Source: JBEKIK01 sp963838495
GTDB taxonomy: Bacteria; Planctomycetota; Planctomycetia; Pirellulales; Thermoguttaceae
NCBI GenBank assembly: GCA_963838495.1
Contig: CAWIRC010000001.1
Span: 2,108,001 to 2,172,000 of the forward strand
Length of the DNA stretch: 64,000 nt
Direction: 5' to 3'
The translations under genes were made by a program, and so were the position numbers. This document shows, one piece after another, positions 18,362 to 27,083 of the stretch. Under the pieces are notes generated by a model, which did no database searches, had not been told where the DNA came from, and saw only the letters and a program-made list of their open reading frames with translations. Every line of letters starts with the position of its first letter. Position 1 is the first letter of the stretch.

Positions 18362-18880
18362 ATGAAATTTCATTTCAGGGGATTTACTTCGTTATTACTG
18401 GCGATGTCGTTTCTCATTATGGTTTATTCCGGCATGATCCTTTACTTCACTCCCCGGGGCGAAGCAGCCAGTTGGATCAGTCGGTTCGCATTTGCACTTA
18501 GAAAGCCGGGATGGGAAGCCATCCACATAAATGTGGCGCTATTGTTCTTAATTGTTATCATATTGCACTTGATATTTAACTGGAATTTGTTCTGGAATTA
18601 CATTAAAAAGGCCTGCGGCTACGGTTGGAGCATGAAAACCGAAATGATTACTGCAATAGTTCTTGCCGCGCTGGTTGTGACCGGAACTGTATACCAGGTC
18701 CCGCCTTTCAGCATAATAAGAGGATGCACCGAGCACCGCGGTCCGCCGGAGGGCAGGGGGCCGGGTTTCGAACGAGGTTCCGGACAAAGTGAGGACGATC
18801 GCCCGGCAGGTTCCGGCCAAGGACAAGGGCGAGGCCGTCAGTTCAGAGGAGGCAGAGGCGGGGGAAATCAAGGAGACTAA
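18362..18880 (+). CDS. DUF4405-like membrane protein
   Basis: 172 residues with three membrane helices: about 10-30 (LLLAMSFLIMVYSGMILYF), 55-75 (AIHINVALLFLIVIILHLIF) and 92-110. The helix pattern, with a His near the start of helix 2 and another at its end (HLIFNWNLFWNYIKK), resembles the DUF4405 cytochrome-b-like family, whose members probably bind haem. The last 50 residues are Gly, Arg and Gln rich, unlike the family, so a frame break near residue 125 is possible. bioB starts three bases after its stop. Confidence 0.6.
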   Translation: MKFHFRGFTSLLLAMSFLIMVYSGMILYFTPRGEAASWISRFAFALRKPGWEAIHINVALLFLIVIILHLIFNWNLFWNYIKKACGYGWSMKTEMITAIVLAALVVTGTVYQVPPFSIIRGCTEHRGPPEGRGPGFERGSGQSEDDRPAGSGQGQGRGRQFRGGRGGGNQGD

Positions 18881-18883
18881 ACC

Positions 18884-19903
18884 GTGCTTTGCAGTCAGCT
18901 TCCTAGCGAAAAGTCCGCCTGCTCGCTGCGGTCTGCGTGGACTCGCCTTGCAGACAAGGTCCTCGATGGCCACTTGCTCAGTTCTGAGCAAGGCCTGGCC
19001 GTGCTCCGCGCCGCCGACGAGGAGTTGCTCGATATTCTGGCTGCTGCGTATCGCGTGCGGCATCGCTACTTCGGCAATCGCGTGCATCTTAACTTTTTGA
19101 TCAATGCCAAGAGCGGGCATTGCGGCGAAGACTGCTGCTATTGCTCCCAATCGCGGGTCTCCTCGGCGGATATTCCGCGATACGATCTGGTGGACGAGGA
19201 TAAACTTCTTGACGGGGCACGAATCGCCGCCGAATATCGCTCGAAAACTTATTGTATCGTGATCTCCGGCCGCTCGCCCGATGACCGCGATATCGAGGCC
19301 ATCGCCTCGATCGTGCCGCGGATCAAAGCCAAATACCGCCTGGCGATTTGCGCATCAGTGGGTTTGCTTTCTGATAAGCAGGCGGCGCGGCTTAAGGCCG
19401 GCGGAGTGGATCGGGTAAACCACAACCTCAATACCAGCCGGCGATTCTATCCCCGCATCTGCTCCACCCACACCTATCAAGAGCGGTTGGACACCCTCAA
19501 AGCCATCCGCCGCGCAGGGCTGGAAATATGCTCCGGCGGGATCATCGGCATGGGCGAGGAAGACGCCGACCTAGTCGATCTGGCCCTGGAACTCGGCCGC
19601 CTAAAGGCCGAGGCCGTGCCCATCAACTTCTTGATTCCCATTGCCGGCACGCCCCTGGCAGGCGAGTGGAACTTGAATCCGCGATATTGCCTGAAGGTCC
19701 TGGCCTTGTTCCGGCTGGCCAATCCCAAGTGCGAACTGCGCATCGCCGGCGGCCGGGAACTGCACCTCGGACCGCTGCAACCGCTGGGCCTTTACGCGGC
19801 CAACTCCATCTTCGCCGGCGATTACCTCACCACCAAGGGCCAACCGCCGGCCGAGGATATGAAAATGATCGAGGCCCTGGGATTCGAGGCCGTCACGGAG
19901 TAG
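18884..19903 (+). CDS. bioB: Biotin synthase
   Basis: A 339-residue radical-SAM enzyme that inserts sulfur into dethiobiotin. The cluster motif CGEDCCYC gives C80, C84 and C87 (CxxxCxxC). The substrate-side conserved stretches NHNLNTSRRFYP and CSGGIIGMGE and the later NFLIPIAGTPL are intact. The start is GTG 18884 with AGGAG eight bases upstream, directly after the membrane-protein stop, so the two genes are coupled. No other bio genes are in the window. Length is typical. Confidence 0.95.
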   Translation: MLCSQLPSEKSACSLRSAWTRLADKVLDGHLLSSEQGLAVLRAADEELLDILAAAYRVRHRYFGNRVHLNFLINAKSGHCGEDCCYCSQSRVSSADIPRYDLVDEDKLLDGARIAAEYRSKTYCIVISGRSPDDRDIEAIASIVPRIKAKYRLAICASVGLLSDKQAARLKAGGVDRVNHNLNTSRRFYPRICSTHTYQERLDTLKAIRRAGLEICSGGIIGMGEEDADLVDLALELGRLKAEAVPINFLIPIAGTPLAGEWNLNPRYCLKVLALFRLANPKCELRIAGGRELHLGPLQPLGLYAANSIFAGDYLTTKGQPPAEDMKMIEALGFEAVTE

Positions 19904-19917
19904 AGTAGGTGGTAGAT

Positions 19918-20039
19918 GGAATTTAGATTGCAAAATGCAAATTGCAAATTGCAAATTATAAGGCAACGACAGGATTGACCGTGCGTCAAACCTTGGTTTA
20001 GCCGCGACCGGGTACCATGTGGTGCATGGTCGGGGAGCG
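19918..20039. repeat. Phrase repeat and TTTAGCC hairpin
   Basis: AATTGCAAATTGCAAATT-type phrases lie at about 19922-19960. At 19997-20039 the TTTAGCCGCGACC...GGTCGGGGAGCG hairpin carries an inner hairpin with GGGTACCATGTGGTGCAT, just upstream of the sigma-factor start. Related outer hairpins are at 20691, 46072 and 56974. Confidence 0.7.
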
Positions 20040-20044
20040 CTTCC

Positions 20045-20659
20045 ATGTCCGATTCCAAGCGAACGAAGGTTTCCGAGTTGATCGACCGGGCGCGGCAGGG
20101 CGATGACGAGTGCCGGGATCGGCTGTTTGGACTGTGCCGGTCGTATTTGGGCTTTGTCGCCCGGTCGCAGGTTGAAACCTGGCTTCGTCGCAAGGTGGAC
20201 GCCTCCGATCTGGTGCAGGAGACGATGCTCGAGGCGTATCGCGATTTCGCGAATTTTCAGGGTGGGACCGAGCAGGAATGGCTGGCCTGGCTGAAGCGGA
20301 TTCTGGCCCATAACGCCGCCGATTTTGTCCGCCGCTTTCGCGGCACCGCCAAGCGCCAGGCCGGCCGGGAAATTCCCTTTCGCGATCCGGACGACAGCCT
20401 TGCCCGCGGCGCACCCGAACCCGCCGCGGACCAGCCCACGCCCAGCCAGGAGTTTTTGCTCATCGACACCGAGCTCCGCGTGACCGCCGCCCTGGCCGAT
20501 CTGCCGGAGGACTATCAAGAGGTGATCGTCCTGCGCAACCTCCAGCGCCTGCCCTTCAACGAGGTCGCCGAGCGCATGAACCGCACCCGCCCCGCCGTGC
20601 AAATGCTCTGGATGCGGGCGATAAAAAAATTGCAAGAGGTAATGGGTGATGAGGGATAA
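20045..20659 (+). CDS. ECF-like sigma factor of planctomycete type
   Basis: A 204-residue sigma70-family factor. Region 2 is at about residues 25-100, with DASDLVQETMLEAYRDFANFQ; region 4 is at about 140-200, with LPEDYQEVIVLRNLQRLPFNEVAERMNRTRPAVQMLWMRAIKKL. Factors of this class in planctomycetes are commonly encoded beside a membrane Ser/Thr kinase, as here (kinase at 21331), suggesting that kinase and sigma factor act in one signalling route. Start ATG 20045 lies five bases after a TTTAGCC hairpin and has no clear ribosome site. Confidence 0.88.
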   Translation: MSDSKRTKVSELIDRARQGDDECRDRLFGLCRSYLGFVARSQVETWLRRKVDASDLVQETMLEAYRDFANFQGGTEQEWLAWLKRILAHNAADFVRRFRGTAKRQAGREIPFRDPDDSLARGAPEPAADQPTPSQEFLLIDTELRVTAALADLPEDYQEVIVLRNLQRLPFNEVAERMNRTRPAVQMLWMRAIKKLQEVMGDEG

Positions 20660-20690
20660 GAGAGGATGGATCAAGGCAGTAAATGCATTG

Positions 20691-20716
20691 TTTAGCCGCG
20701 ACCCGAAGGGGAGCGG
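20691..20716. repeat. TTTAGCC hairpin, short form
   Basis: TTTAGCCGCGACCC-GAA-GGGGAGCGG: the outer hairpin without an inner module, in the spacer between sigma factor and membrane protein. Confidence 0.7.
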
Positions 20717-20769
20717 ATGAATACGCGATGTAGAAATGAAAAGATCTTTTGAATTAATTGATATATTCA

Positions 20770-21318
20770 ATGGATAAGAAGATCTTAAGAATCTACGGTC
20801 TAATGGGAGTGGGGATTCTAGTAATTATCCCCTCACTCAGTATTCTTATTTCCTTGTCGCTCTCTCCTAACAAGTACCTTAGAGATTTGGCGGAATTTAA
20901 GTCCTTTGCATTTACGTTTATATTCATAACATGGTTGCTTGGATACTTCATTGCAAAAAAATGCGCAAATACTCAGAGCGTAAATCTTGCTTTTTTAAAA
21001 GGAGGTGTGCTTATCGGATTGACCGGAACAGTTTTTATATTGCCAATCATTATTAGATTTTTTTATGCCTATGGAAATGAGCAAGGTATCATATTTGTTT
21101 ACTTCGCATCTATTCTTGGAATTATCTATATTTGTTCAGGATCGATACTAGGTGGTTGGGCCGCCATAATGGCCCGTGATTATCGCAAATTTCAACGCAT
21201 ACGACTTCTGCCGCAATACACAATTAGCGAACTTTTCATACTTATTACATTGTCAGCCGTCATACTTAGCTCTATCATGAGTATCAGTTTATTATTATCC
21301 GAGTTTCCCCGTCTTTGA
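20770..21318 (+). CDS. AT-rich multi-helix membrane protein
   Basis: 182 residues with five likely helices: about 10-30, 45-63, 75-98, 105-130 and 155-178. It begins MDKKILRIYGLMGVGI; the TTG start at 20758 is less likely. No family recognised. Its codon use is clearly more AT-rich than that of the flanking sigma-factor and kinase genes, suggesting that it was acquired or evolves under weaker constraint. Its position between a sigma factor and a kinase, 12 bases before the latter, suggests co-transcription with the kinase. Confidence 0.6.
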   Translation: MDKKILRIYGLMGVGILVIIPSLSILISLSLSPNKYLRDLAEFKSFAFTFIFITWLLGYFIAKKCANTQSVNLAFLKGGVLIGLTGTVFILPIIIRFFYAYGNEQGIIFVYFASILGIIYICSGSILGGWAAIMARDYRKFQRIRLLPQYTISELFILITLSAVILSSIMSISLLLSEFPRL

Positions 21319-21330
21319 ATATAAACCCCC

Positions 21331-22980
21331 ATGCCAGATGCGCATCCCGATAAATCCGAATTAGAAATTCTCGACGCCTATCTCGCCCGATTGCAGGCGG
21401 GCGAGCGGCCGGATCGGAAGGCGGTGCTCAGCGAGCATCCGGAATTGGCCTCTGCGCTGGATTGTTTGGAGACGCTGGAAAAACTGGGGCCGAAGCCCGC
21501 GGGTATGGAAAAAGAGGATGATGGGTTTATTGTTAGCAGCGAAATCCATCAGGCCGGCGATTTGCCGCGTGAGTTTGGGAGTTATCAATTGCTGTCCGAA
21601 CTGGGCCGCGGCGGGATGGGCGTGGTTTATAAGGCCAGGCAGGAGGATTTGGACCGCGTGGTGGCGGTGAAAATGATCCTTTCCCGCCATCTGGCCTCGC
21701 CGGAGCAGGTGCGGCGATTCCAGGCCGAGGCCCGGGCGGCGGCCAAACTCCGCCACTCGCACATCGTGCCCATCCACGAAGTCGGCCAACTCAACGGCCA
21801 GGATTTCTTCACCATGGACTACATCGAGGGGCAAAGTCTTGCTCAACACATTCAGCAAGGGCCGGTCGATGTGGCAACCGCCGTTCGGATCCTTAGCACG
21901 ATTGCCCGGGCGGTGGAGTATCTGCACGCCCAGGGGATCGTGCACCGGGATTTAAAACCATCGAACATTCTTTTGGACGCCCAGGGCGAGCCGTACCTGA
22001 CGGACTTCGGCCTGGCTAAGATGCTCCAGCCGGACGTGCAGGCCACGGCCACGGGCGTGATTGCCGGCACACCGGCCTACATGGCCCCGGAGCAGGCCGC
22101 CGGGCGCGGCCGGGAGGTCGGGCCGGCCAGCGACGTTTACAGCCTGGGCGCGATTTTATACGAACTGCTTACAGGCCAGCCGCCGTTTTTAGAGGAAAAC
22201 CCGCTCGACACGCTCTTGAACGTCTTAAGCGCCGATCCGATGCTGCCGCGGCGACTTAATCCAAAAATCCCCCGCGAACTGGAGTTGATCTGCCTGACAT
22301 GTTTGCAAAAGACGCCGGGCCAGCGATATTCCTCGGCCGAGGCGCTGGCCGACGACTTGGATCGTTTTGCCCGGGGCGAGCCGATCAAAATCCGCCCACC
22401 GCACTTGGGCCAGCGGTTTTTGGGCTGGACGCGGCGTCAGCCGCCCCTGGCCTCGCGATTGGGCGGGCTGGCCCTGTTTTACGTCATCGCCTGGATAAAT
22501 TATCTTCGAGGCGCGATCGACGCCGATTTTCACATAAAGATATCCATTGTGCTTGCGTGTTGGGTAATCGGATCGATAATCTGTCAGCGGCTGGTGGAAA
22601 CACGCCGCTGGTCAATGGCCGCACCTTTTATCTGGGGCACCCTGGACTCGATCCTCTTCCTCATCGTGCTTCTAATCGGCGACGGCGCGGCCAGCGCCCT
22701 TGTCGTGGGCTACATATTGCTGATCGTGGCCTCGGGCCTTTGGTTCCGCGTGCGATTCGTGTCTTACATGGCCGTTTTATCGCTTATTTCGTACGGCGTG
22801 CTGGTGCTGGATTATTATTGCATTTGGCGACCGTGGCTCGATCCTAAATGGAATGTGCCTTATCTGGCGGCCGACCGGCACGTGATATTCGCGGTGTCGC
22901 TGGCCATCTCGGCTCTGATCGTGGGATACCTGGTCCAGCGGGTACGGATTCTCAGTAGTTTTTACGGGCAAAAGAAATGA
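21331..22980 (+). CDS. Membrane Ser/Thr protein kinase
   Basis: 549 residues. An N-terminal helical segment (1-60, LDAYLARLQAGERPDRKAVL) is typical of planctomycete kinases. The kinase domain spans about 84-345: GRGGMGVVYKA at 92-102, catalytic Lys114 (VAVK), HRDLKPSN with D207, DFG at 225-227, APE at 252-254. All catalytic residues are present, so an active enzyme is expected. After it, about 375-545 holds six hydrophobic helices with no sensor domain, so the kinase is cytoplasmic and membrane-anchored. The sigma factor just upstream is a plausible functional partner. Confidence 0.92.
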   Translation: MPDAHPDKSELEILDAYLARLQAGERPDRKAVLSEHPELASALDCLETLEKLGPKPAGMEKEDDGFIVSSEIHQAGDLPREFGSYQLLSELGRGGMGVVYKARQEDLDRVVAVKMILSRHLASPEQVRRFQAEARAAAKLRHSHIVPIHEVGQLNGQDFFTMDYIEGQSLAQHIQQGPVDVATAVRILSTIARAVEYLHAQGIVHRDLKPSNILLDAQGEPYLTDFGLAKMLQPDVQATATGVIAGTPAYMAPEQAAGRGREVGPASDVYSLGAILYELLTGQPPFLEENPLDTLLNVLSADPMLPRRLNPKIPRELELICLTCLQKTPGQRYSSAEALADDLDRFARGEPIKIRPPHLGQRFLGWTRRQPPLASRLGGLALFYVIAWINYLRGAIDADFHIKISIVLACWVIGSIICQRLVETRRWSMAAPFIWGTLDSILFLIVLLIGDGAASALVVGYILLIVASGLWFRVRFVSYMAVLSLISYGVLVLDYYCIWRPWLDPKWNVPYLAADRHVIFAVSLAISALIVGYLVQRVRILSSFYGQKK

Positions 22981-23043
22981 GAGAAATGCCGAAGGCAAAA
23001 TGACGAATGCAGAATGAAGAACTGAAAATTGACAACTGAAAAA

Positions 23044-23700
23044 TCACGACTTGAAAGAAGATCTCACCACCGGGTCGCTTAGAACCACGAGCGACCAAAT
23101 GCCAAAGGGGATTCCCAGAATACAGCAGGGTCCCATACAGGGAATCAATGCAATTATAGATGCCGCCATGGCAAATCCGTAATTCTCTAAGCTCTTCATC
23201 CTTATAGCGCCCATTAGGACTACGATGCTCAAAATGATCCCTATAGATCCGAAAAAAATACTAAACGGCCCCTCGATAATATCCGGCATTGCATGTCGAT
23301 GGGCAGCGGCAGCCACTATGCCAATTTTAAATAACTGTGCAAAAATGGATATCGCCCTAAATGCTAAATCGAGCACGGCGATCACGATCAGGCTTACGGC
23401 AGGCCCGGTAACCCGCTGCATTGCATATTGCTGGTTGGTTTGAAGGCCCTGTCCTGGGGAATATCCAGGCGGCGTTTGATAAGAAGCTTGATAGCCGGCG
23501 GAGCCTGTAGGCTGCGGATCGCCGGAATCGGACATGCCGCCGCTGCCGGCACCTGATATGGGCGAAGGGGCGGTAGATGCATTCCGTTCGGGCACCTGGG
23601 TTTGGGCCCCGCATTCCGGACATTGCGCCATCCGGCCCGCGGTGTCGTCGCCCGTGCGCAATAACCGCCCGCATCGACTGCAATGGAATTCAATGGACAT
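23044..23700 (-). CDS. Zinc-ribbon membrane protein
   Basis: 218 residues. The N-terminus has a two-knuckle zinc ribbon, FHCSRCGRLLRTGDDTAGRMAQCPECGAQTQVP, common at the start of planctomycete membrane proteins. A Gly/Pro/Gln/Tyr linker (40-90) leads to four hydrophobic helices in 95-212. Function unknown; the ribbon may bind zinc or protein. It converges on the kinase gene. A phrase repeat (GAACTGAAAATTGACAACTG) fills 23000-23040 between them. Confidence 0.75.
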   Translation of the reverse strand: MSIEFHCSRCGRLLRTGDDTAGRMAQCPECGAQTQVPERNASTAPSPISGAGSGGMSDSGDPQPTGSAGYQASYQTPPGYSPGQGLQTNQQYAMQRVTGPAVSLIVIAVLDLAFRAISIFAQLFKIGIVAAAAHRHAMPDIIEGPFSIFFGSIGIILSIVVLMGAIRMKSLENYGFAMAASIIALIPCMGPCCILGIPFGIWSLVVLSDPVVRSSFKS

Positions 23701-23845
23701 GGCCGAAAACCTCCTTGGCAGTTACTGTAGCAAAAAAGCGGCAAAAATGCAAAGCCGGCCATTACCCTTGTATTCGCCGCTTTTCCTTAATTATTGACGA
23801 TATTCGATAAACCGGATATTAATGCCAGTTCCTGGTTCCCACACT

Positions 23846-23884
23846 CCGCATTTCCTGGTTCCCACGCTCCGCGTGGGAACCCGT
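23846..23884. repeat. GGTTCCCACGC hairpin
   Basis: CCTGGTTCCCACGC-TCC-GCGTGGGAACC hairpin at about 23852-23880, preceded by a decayed copy (TTCCCACACTCCGCATTTCC). Common REP-like spacer element. Confidence 0.65.
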
Positions 23885-23986
23885 CTTTTCCGATGCCCCG
23901 CTCTTATCCTGGCCGTACAGAGAATTGCTTGAAGTGTTCCCAAGGAGGACCCTGGGAACAAGAAATTTTCAACCAAGACATCTCAA

Positions 23987-24378
23987 TCAACGCGGCCCGG
24001 CTATGCTGTAAATCAGGATGATAAATACAGTCAAAGTTATGATAATGTAGATCTTGTCTCTTTGCCGGAGGAAAGCAACCAAGGACAGCAATACCCGCAT
24101 CACCGGCGTGGCAATCAGCAACAATAATCCGAACTGAATTATCCCCCGGCTGCTTAAGGCCAAGACGTCTTTGACGATTCCCCCCGCAGACGCAAGTCGG
24201 TTGGTTCGCCCTTGAACTGCCTGTAATCGGGCAGGCTCGTCCCATGCCGGAATAAATAAACCACAGCCCCGATCATAATCACCGCCGCCGAAACCACCAC
24301 TCCCGTCCTCAGCACGTTGCCCAGGATCGTTTCCACCTGTTGATCGGTCGGGCCGGTATGTTTGCTGTTTTTTTCCAT
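23987..24378 (-). CDS. DUF1634 membrane protein, frameshifted
   Basis: About 130 residues, partner of the TauE/SafE exporter encoded upstream. Helix 1 is TGVVVSAAVIMIGAVVYLF, followed by the family hallmark LPDYRQFKGEPTDLR. At 24180-24185 a G6 run (minus strand) lacks one G; the frame then resumes as GIVKDVLALSSRGIIQFGLLLLIATPVMRVLLSL and a third helix ending SIAGPR with stop at 23987. The TauE/DUF1634 pairing is frequent in bacteria and suggests a two-part anion exporter. Confidence 0.85.
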
Positions 24379-24387
24379 GCTATTTTA

Positions 24388-24458
24388 GTAGGGTGGGTGC
24401 TTGCACCCACGCGGTCATTTGCGGTAAGGTATTGCGTGCGTGCAAGCACGCACCCTAC
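24388..24458. repeat. Long inverted repeat GTAGGGTG
   Basis: GTAGGGTGGGTGCTTGCACC on the left pairs with the complement ending GCACGCACCCTAC on the right; inner arms are TGCTTGCA/TGCAAGCA. It lies between DUF1634 and the TauE gene, so it is inside the operon transcript. Confidence 0.7.
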
Positions 24459-24499
24459 TTCTCTTTTCTGATGGCACACGGAGTGCGCCTGCTGTAATA

Positions 24500-25354
24500 T
24501 CAGAATTTTCCAGTTAAACCGTTGTAAATCATTTCAAGGGCCAATGCCAGAATGACCACCACAAATATCTTCCGTAAAATCGCGCTTTTTGCGCTCTTTA
24601 AAAACACCGTGGCCAGCATCGCGCCCGGCAGGACTCCCAGCACCACCGGCATGGCCAAACCGGGATCGATATAGCCGCGATTGAGATACACGCCCGCGCT
24701 TGCCGCCGCTGTCACGCCGATCATGAAGTTGCTGGTGGTGGTTGAGACCTTGAAAGGAATCCGCATGGCCTGGTCCATGGCCAGGACCTTGAGCGCCCCG
24801 GAGCCGATGCCCAAGAGTCCCGAAAGCCCGCCCGCCAAAAACATCAGGCTGAATCCCCCAGGCACGCCGCTGACATGATAGGCGACCATGCTGCGCATGG
24901 TGCCCTGCCCGTCAGGGCCTGGATATGCGCCGTCGAGCTTCAGGAACGCCGCAAACCGATCGGGCTTATCGGGCCGTTGTTCCGCCGTGCGCGGGCGGCT
25001 GGACATGTATGCCGATCCCATTAAAACAATGCCAAAGATCACCGCCACCACGGCGGGCGACAACACCGCCACCACTCCGGCGCCCACCAGTGCCCCCACC
25101 GTCGTGGCGATTTCCAAAAACATGCCGATCCGCATGTTCGTAAAACCTTCCTTGACATAAGCCGCCGCCGCGCCCGATGAGGTCGCAATCACCGAAACCA
25201 AAGACGCCCCAATGGCATAACGGATATCAACGCCAAAGGCCAGGGACAAAAGCGGCACTACAACCACTCCGCCGCCCAGGCCCGTCAACCCGCCCAAAAA
25301 ACCGGCAAGCAAAGAGCCCAACCAGATTAAACCCGTGAATTCCAGGATATTCAT
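24500..25354 (-). CDS. TauE/SafE family anion exporter
   Basis: A 284-residue inner-membrane protein with about eight helices. The N-terminal half has LAGFLGGLTGLGGGVVVVPLLSLAFG, the family's first repeat; the second repeat begins at FLAGGLSGLLGIGSGALKVLAM. The family exports sulfite, sulfoacetate or related anions; the substrate cannot be told here. DUF1634 follows after about 120 bases. The 23-bp tandem array lies just upstream of its start and could affect expression. Confidence 0.9.
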   Translation of the reverse strand: MNILEFTGLIWLGSLLAGFLGGLTGLGGGVVVVPLLSLAFGVDIRYAIGASLVSVIATSSGAAAAYVKEGFTNMRIGMFLEIATTVGALVGAGVVAVLSPAVVAVIFGIVLMGSAYMSSRPRTAEQRPDKPDRFAAFLKLDGAYPGPDGQGTMRSMVAYHVSGVPGGFSLMFLAGGLSGLLGIGSGALKVLAMDQAMRIPFKVSTTTSNFMIGVTAAASAGVYLNRGYIDPGLAMPVVLGVLPGAMLATVFLKSAKSAILRKIFVVVILALALEMIYNGLTGKF

Positions 25355-25401
25355 GGCTCTTTCAGATTCTCTTCTTTAGCCTAAGCGTTTTTCGAATGCG
25401 A

Positions 25402-25683
25402 GCGTTTACTTTTCTCTAGCCCAGGCGTGTTTTTTAATATGAGGGCTTACTTTTCTCTAGCCCAGGCGTTTACTTTTCTCTAGCCCAGGCGTTTACTTTT
25501 CTCTAGCCCAGGCGTTTACTTTTCTCTAGCCCAGGCGTTTACGCCTGGGATTGGGAGAATCCCACAATCTCTTTCATCAAAGCCCCTTTAGGGGCGGCTG
25601 AAACTGATAGTAAAGGAATCCTGTAAACGAGATTGATATTAAATTATGGCAATGGCTTTGCTCCCCAGGCGTAAACGCCTGGG
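25402..25683. repeat. 23-bp tandem array and CCCAGGCG palindromes
   Basis: Five copies of TTTCTCTAGCCCAGGCGT, the last four in a perfect 23-base period (about 25449-25542). The array ends in the palindrome CCCAGGCGTTTACGCCTGGG (25530-25549). A matching palindrome CCCAGGCGTAAACGCCTGGG is at 25664-25683, followed by CTAGA. The array units are half-palindromes, so it looks like repeated partial duplication of one REP unit. The rest of the 367-base spacer between the TauE and RNase D genes shows no gene. Confidence 0.85.
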
Positions 25684-25721
25684 CTAGATAAAATGGCATT
25701 CACAGTTCATTGCCACTTATT

Positions 25722-26996
25722 TTATTCTTTGTGCTTTCGCGGGCTTTTAGGGCTTGTCGCATGTTTTTTTGGTTGTGGCGCGGTTATGGAATCTTGCTCC
25801 GCGGGCTGCTTTATGTACTTCTCGGCACCTTCAAAAGCCAGCGGCGCGTCGGCGTGCGGATCGCCAACGCGGATCGCCACTTTACCGCTTAACAGGTCGT
25901 CGAACAACCGGCCCACGAACTCCTTGCGCCACCCCAAGGCCAGGCGGGGCGGATACTTGGGCTTTGTCTTGCGGATGTCGTAGGCGATCAGCTCCCGGAT
26001 GTCGTTGGGCGTGCCCACGATCGTCGGCGCCAACTGGGCCTGGCGGCAAATGCTTCCCAAGGCGGAAAATAGAAATTGACCCAGCACCGAAAGCTGCGGC
26101 ATCTGGTTGCCGTGGATTTTGACGGGCAGATTTTCCTCCGGCAGGTCCAGCCCGCGCTGGATGCAGGCGGCGATCTCGTCCATGCGGCGGATCAAGTCGC
26201 CCCGCTCCATGCCCCGCAACGCCCGGATCCGTGCGGGATCGGCGCTCCCGCGCCGCGCGAGTTCCACGATCAGGTCGTCGCGGAGCACGCGCCGGGCGGG
26301 TTGGTTGCGGCGCTTGGCCTCCGCGTCCCGCCAGCGATAAAGTTCCCTCAACACGGCCAAGGCACGGCTGTCCAGCCCCGTGTTGCCCGATACCCTGTGC
26401 CAACGATCGTGCAGGATGGACTTTTCCGCCTCATCCTGCCATGAAGCCATTTCCTCTTGCATCCAGGCTTGCCGGCCGAGTTTCTTAAGGCTCTCCTCAA
26501 GAATATCGCGAAGGGCGGGCAAATACAGGGCGTCGGTCAGGGCGTACTCGATCTGCCGCTTGGAAAGCGGGCGGCGCCGCCAGTCGGTGCGCGTCTCGTG
26601 CTTGGCGAACTTGTGACCCAAAAGCTTGGACACCAGCGTGCCGTAACCGGCCGGATATTCCACGCCCACCAGCCCGGCGGCGATCTGCACGTCGAACAGA
26701 TCGGCCGGCCGGCGCCCCGTGGCGTGCAGGCAAAATTCCATTTCTCCCCGCCCGGCATGGACCACCGTTTCATGCCCCTCGGCGGCAATCACCTCCCAAA
26801 ACGAAGTCAAGTCGCCGATCTCCATGGCGTCGATGACCGCCAGTTCGTTATCGGCCGAGACCTGCACCAGGCAGAGCTCGGGCCGGTACGTGTGCTCGGA
26901 CACGAACTCGGTGTCGAAGGCGATCGACCTGCACGACGCCAACGCCCGGCAGTATTCTGCCAATTGTTCGCTTGTAGTTACGTATTTGTACTGCAT
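25722..26996 (-). CDS. rnd: Ribonuclease D
   Basis: A 424-residue 3'-5' exoribonuclease for tRNA and small-RNA trimming. Exo I is SIAFDTEFVSEHTYRPELCLVQVS (D28, E30); Exo III is YALTDALYL near residue 150, with the Tyr of the DEDDy class. In Exo II, VHAGRGEMEFC, the Asp expected in the HAxxEDL pattern is not present in its usual place, which is a departure from the E. coli enzyme. HRDC-like helices follow at about 215-285. The last 40 residues are charged and disordered (PQPKKHATSPKSPRKHKE). Confidence 0.88.
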   Translation of the reverse strand: MQYKYVTTSEQLAEYCRALASCRSIAFDTEFVSEHTYRPELCLVQVSADNELAVIDAMEIGDLTSFWEVIAAEGHETVVHAGRGEMEFCLHATGRRPADLFDVQIAAGLVGVEYPAGYGTLVSKLLGHKFAKHETRTDWRRRPLSKRQIEYALTDALYLPALRDILEESLKKLGRQAWMQEEMASWQDEAEKSILHDRWHRVSGNTGLDSRALAVLRELYRWRDAEAKRRNQPARRVLRDDLIVELARRGSADPARIRALRGMERGDLIRRMDEIAACIQRGLDLPEENLPVKIHGNQMPQLSVLGQFLFSALGSICRQAQLAPTIVGTPNDIRELIAYDIRKTKPKYPPRLALGWRKEFVGRLFDDLLSGKVAIRVGDPHADAPLAFEGAEKYIKQPAEQDSITAPQPKKHATSPKSPRKHKE

Positions 26997-27083
26997 GAAA
27001 ATCTAGCACTTATCCCAAAACCGGATTTTATCGGTGCGGGAATACAAAATGCCGTACATATATTCTAATTTTAAGACAGGGAT

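Noticed and set aside
25402..25549. CRISPR-like array
   Set aside because: The 23-base units are directly adjacent with no spacers and no cas genes are near.
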